Below are positions 6,580-7,100 of a stretch of 7,100 nucleotides of DNA, one piece after another. The notes beneath the pieces are model-generated. The model was given only the letters and a program-made list of their open reading frames with translations. It was not told the origin of the DNA and searched no databases. A program made the position numbers and the translations under genes. Location: assembly GCA_903862805.1 (NCBI GenBank), contig CAIOZP010000111.1:1-7100 (forward strand), written 5' to 3'. Each line of letters opens with the position of its first letter. The first letter of the stretch is position 1. This DNA is from an uncultured Fibrobacterota bacterium. Its GTDB lineage: Bacteria; Fibrobacterota; Chitinivibrionia; Chitinivibrionales; CAIOZP01.

Positions 6580-7100
6580 ATGCGATTTTTAGATAAACTC
6601 GAGAAATTGATAAGCGCAACTCACAAATTCAAGCTGTTTTGGGTAGTTCCAGTGATTCTTGCCATTGTGGTAGTCTTGCCACCATCAATCGACACCCGCA
6701 GAAATATCTTCCCAGACAAGAATCATTCGTGCCGATTTGAGACATACAACGATCATGAGGACAGCGGAAAAAGTCAGATTACCCCAGCCTTCGTCTCCGA
6801 TACGGAAATCACCTATTCGTACATTTTGGAGAAGAGTATTGGTTTCCCCTATGCAGGTTTATCTTCGATATTCAGAACAGATACTTCGTACCTCGACCTG
6901 TCCTCTTTTACTCATTTGTGCATGGAAATTGGAGCAGGGCGCGCGAAGCCGGTTTCAAGCGGTGACACTATGTATATGGAGGTTTCCCTCAAGACGGTGG
7001 TTCCGGGATATTCGACTCCAGGACGGCCTGATTCATACCGATGCCTCGGATCGATTATTGCAGTGGGCAATCGTCCGGAAATCAGAAAAATCCGGCTGGA
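6580..7100 (+). CDS. Single-pass membrane protein with extracytoplasmic beta-rich domain, probable sensor (truncated by right edge)
   Basis: Visible are 173 residues plus two bases, with no stop before the edge. AAGGT at 6569-6573 is six bases before the ATG, a good ribosome site. Residues 1-18 are short, basic and cytoplasmic; about 19-34 (FWVVPVILAIVVVLPP) form one membrane helix. From about residue 36 the chain is polar and beta-rich and should face the periplasm. It contains CRFETYND near 51-58 (like the opening FE..D of jelly-roll carbohydrate-binding modules), then SYILEKSIGFPYAGL, a LDLSSFTHLCMEI strand and MYMEVSLKTV, in the order expected of the first half of a CBM11/CIA30-like fold. 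Such an arrangement suggests a membrane-anchored glycan sensor, with a second helix and a cytoplasmic output (AraC-type helix-turn-helix or histidine kinase) expected beyond the window. That part is inference. It is divergent from the GH8 gene. Alternatives are a cell-surface binding protein or a protein with no link to the glycanase. Confidence 0.75.
   Translation, partial: MRFLDKLEKLISATHKFKLFWVVPVILAIVVVLPPSIDTRRNIFPDKNHSCRFETYNDHEDSGKSQITPAFVSDTEITYSYILEKSIGFPYAGLSSIFRTDTSYLDLSSFTHLCMEIGAGRAKPVSSGDTMYMEVSLKTVVPGYSTPGRPDSYRCLGSIIAVGNRPEIRKIRL

Overview
The window looks like part of a chromosome from a fibre-degrading bacterium, most probably a member of Fibrobacterota (Fibrobacter-like). 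The evidence is a secreted, multi-modular family 8 glycoside hydrolase with a C-terminal tail resembling the type A sorting domain of the type IX secretion (Por) pathway, purine-rich Shine-Dalgarno sites, moderate GC content and the standard genetic code (TGA used as a stop). The assignment is inference; no rRNA or tRNA is present to confirm it.

Layout, left to right. (1) 1-622, minus strand: the N-terminal part of a six-helix membrane protein that runs off the left edge just as a cytoplasmic helix begins, so its output domain is not visible. (2) 623-868: a short gap with no convincing gene. (3) 869-3741, minus strand: a two-gene unit of uvrB (nucleotide excision repair helicase, TTG start) followed by a HEAT-repeat protein whose ATG overlaps the uvrB stop in an ATGA junction. 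(4) 3742-3851: the gap upstream of uvrB, which holds a clear rho-independent terminator for the next gene. (5) 3852-6089, minus strand: a secreted GH8 glycanase made of a signal peptide, GH8 catalytic domain, InlB-B-like repeat, carbohydrate-binding-like jelly roll and sorting tail. (6) 6090-6579: a 490-base AT-rich divergent control region with several inverted repeats and no credible gene. (7) 6580-7100, plus strand: the start of a single-pass membrane protein with a large extracytoplasmic beta-rich domain, cut by the right edge.

How the parts may work together. The uvrB and HEAT genes are almost certainly co-translated, so the HEAT protein may be a partner or regulator of repair, or may simply share expression. 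The GH8 gene is its own transcription unit with its own terminator. It is divergent from the membrane protein at 6580, whose exported domain resembles a carbohydrate-binding jelly roll. The most attractive hypothesis here is a sensor/enzyme pair: a membrane-anchored glycan sensor next to the secreted glycanase it could control. This is untested, because the sensor's cytoplasmic half lies outside the window.

I saw no CRISPR array, insertion sequence, tRNA, rRNA or phage gene.
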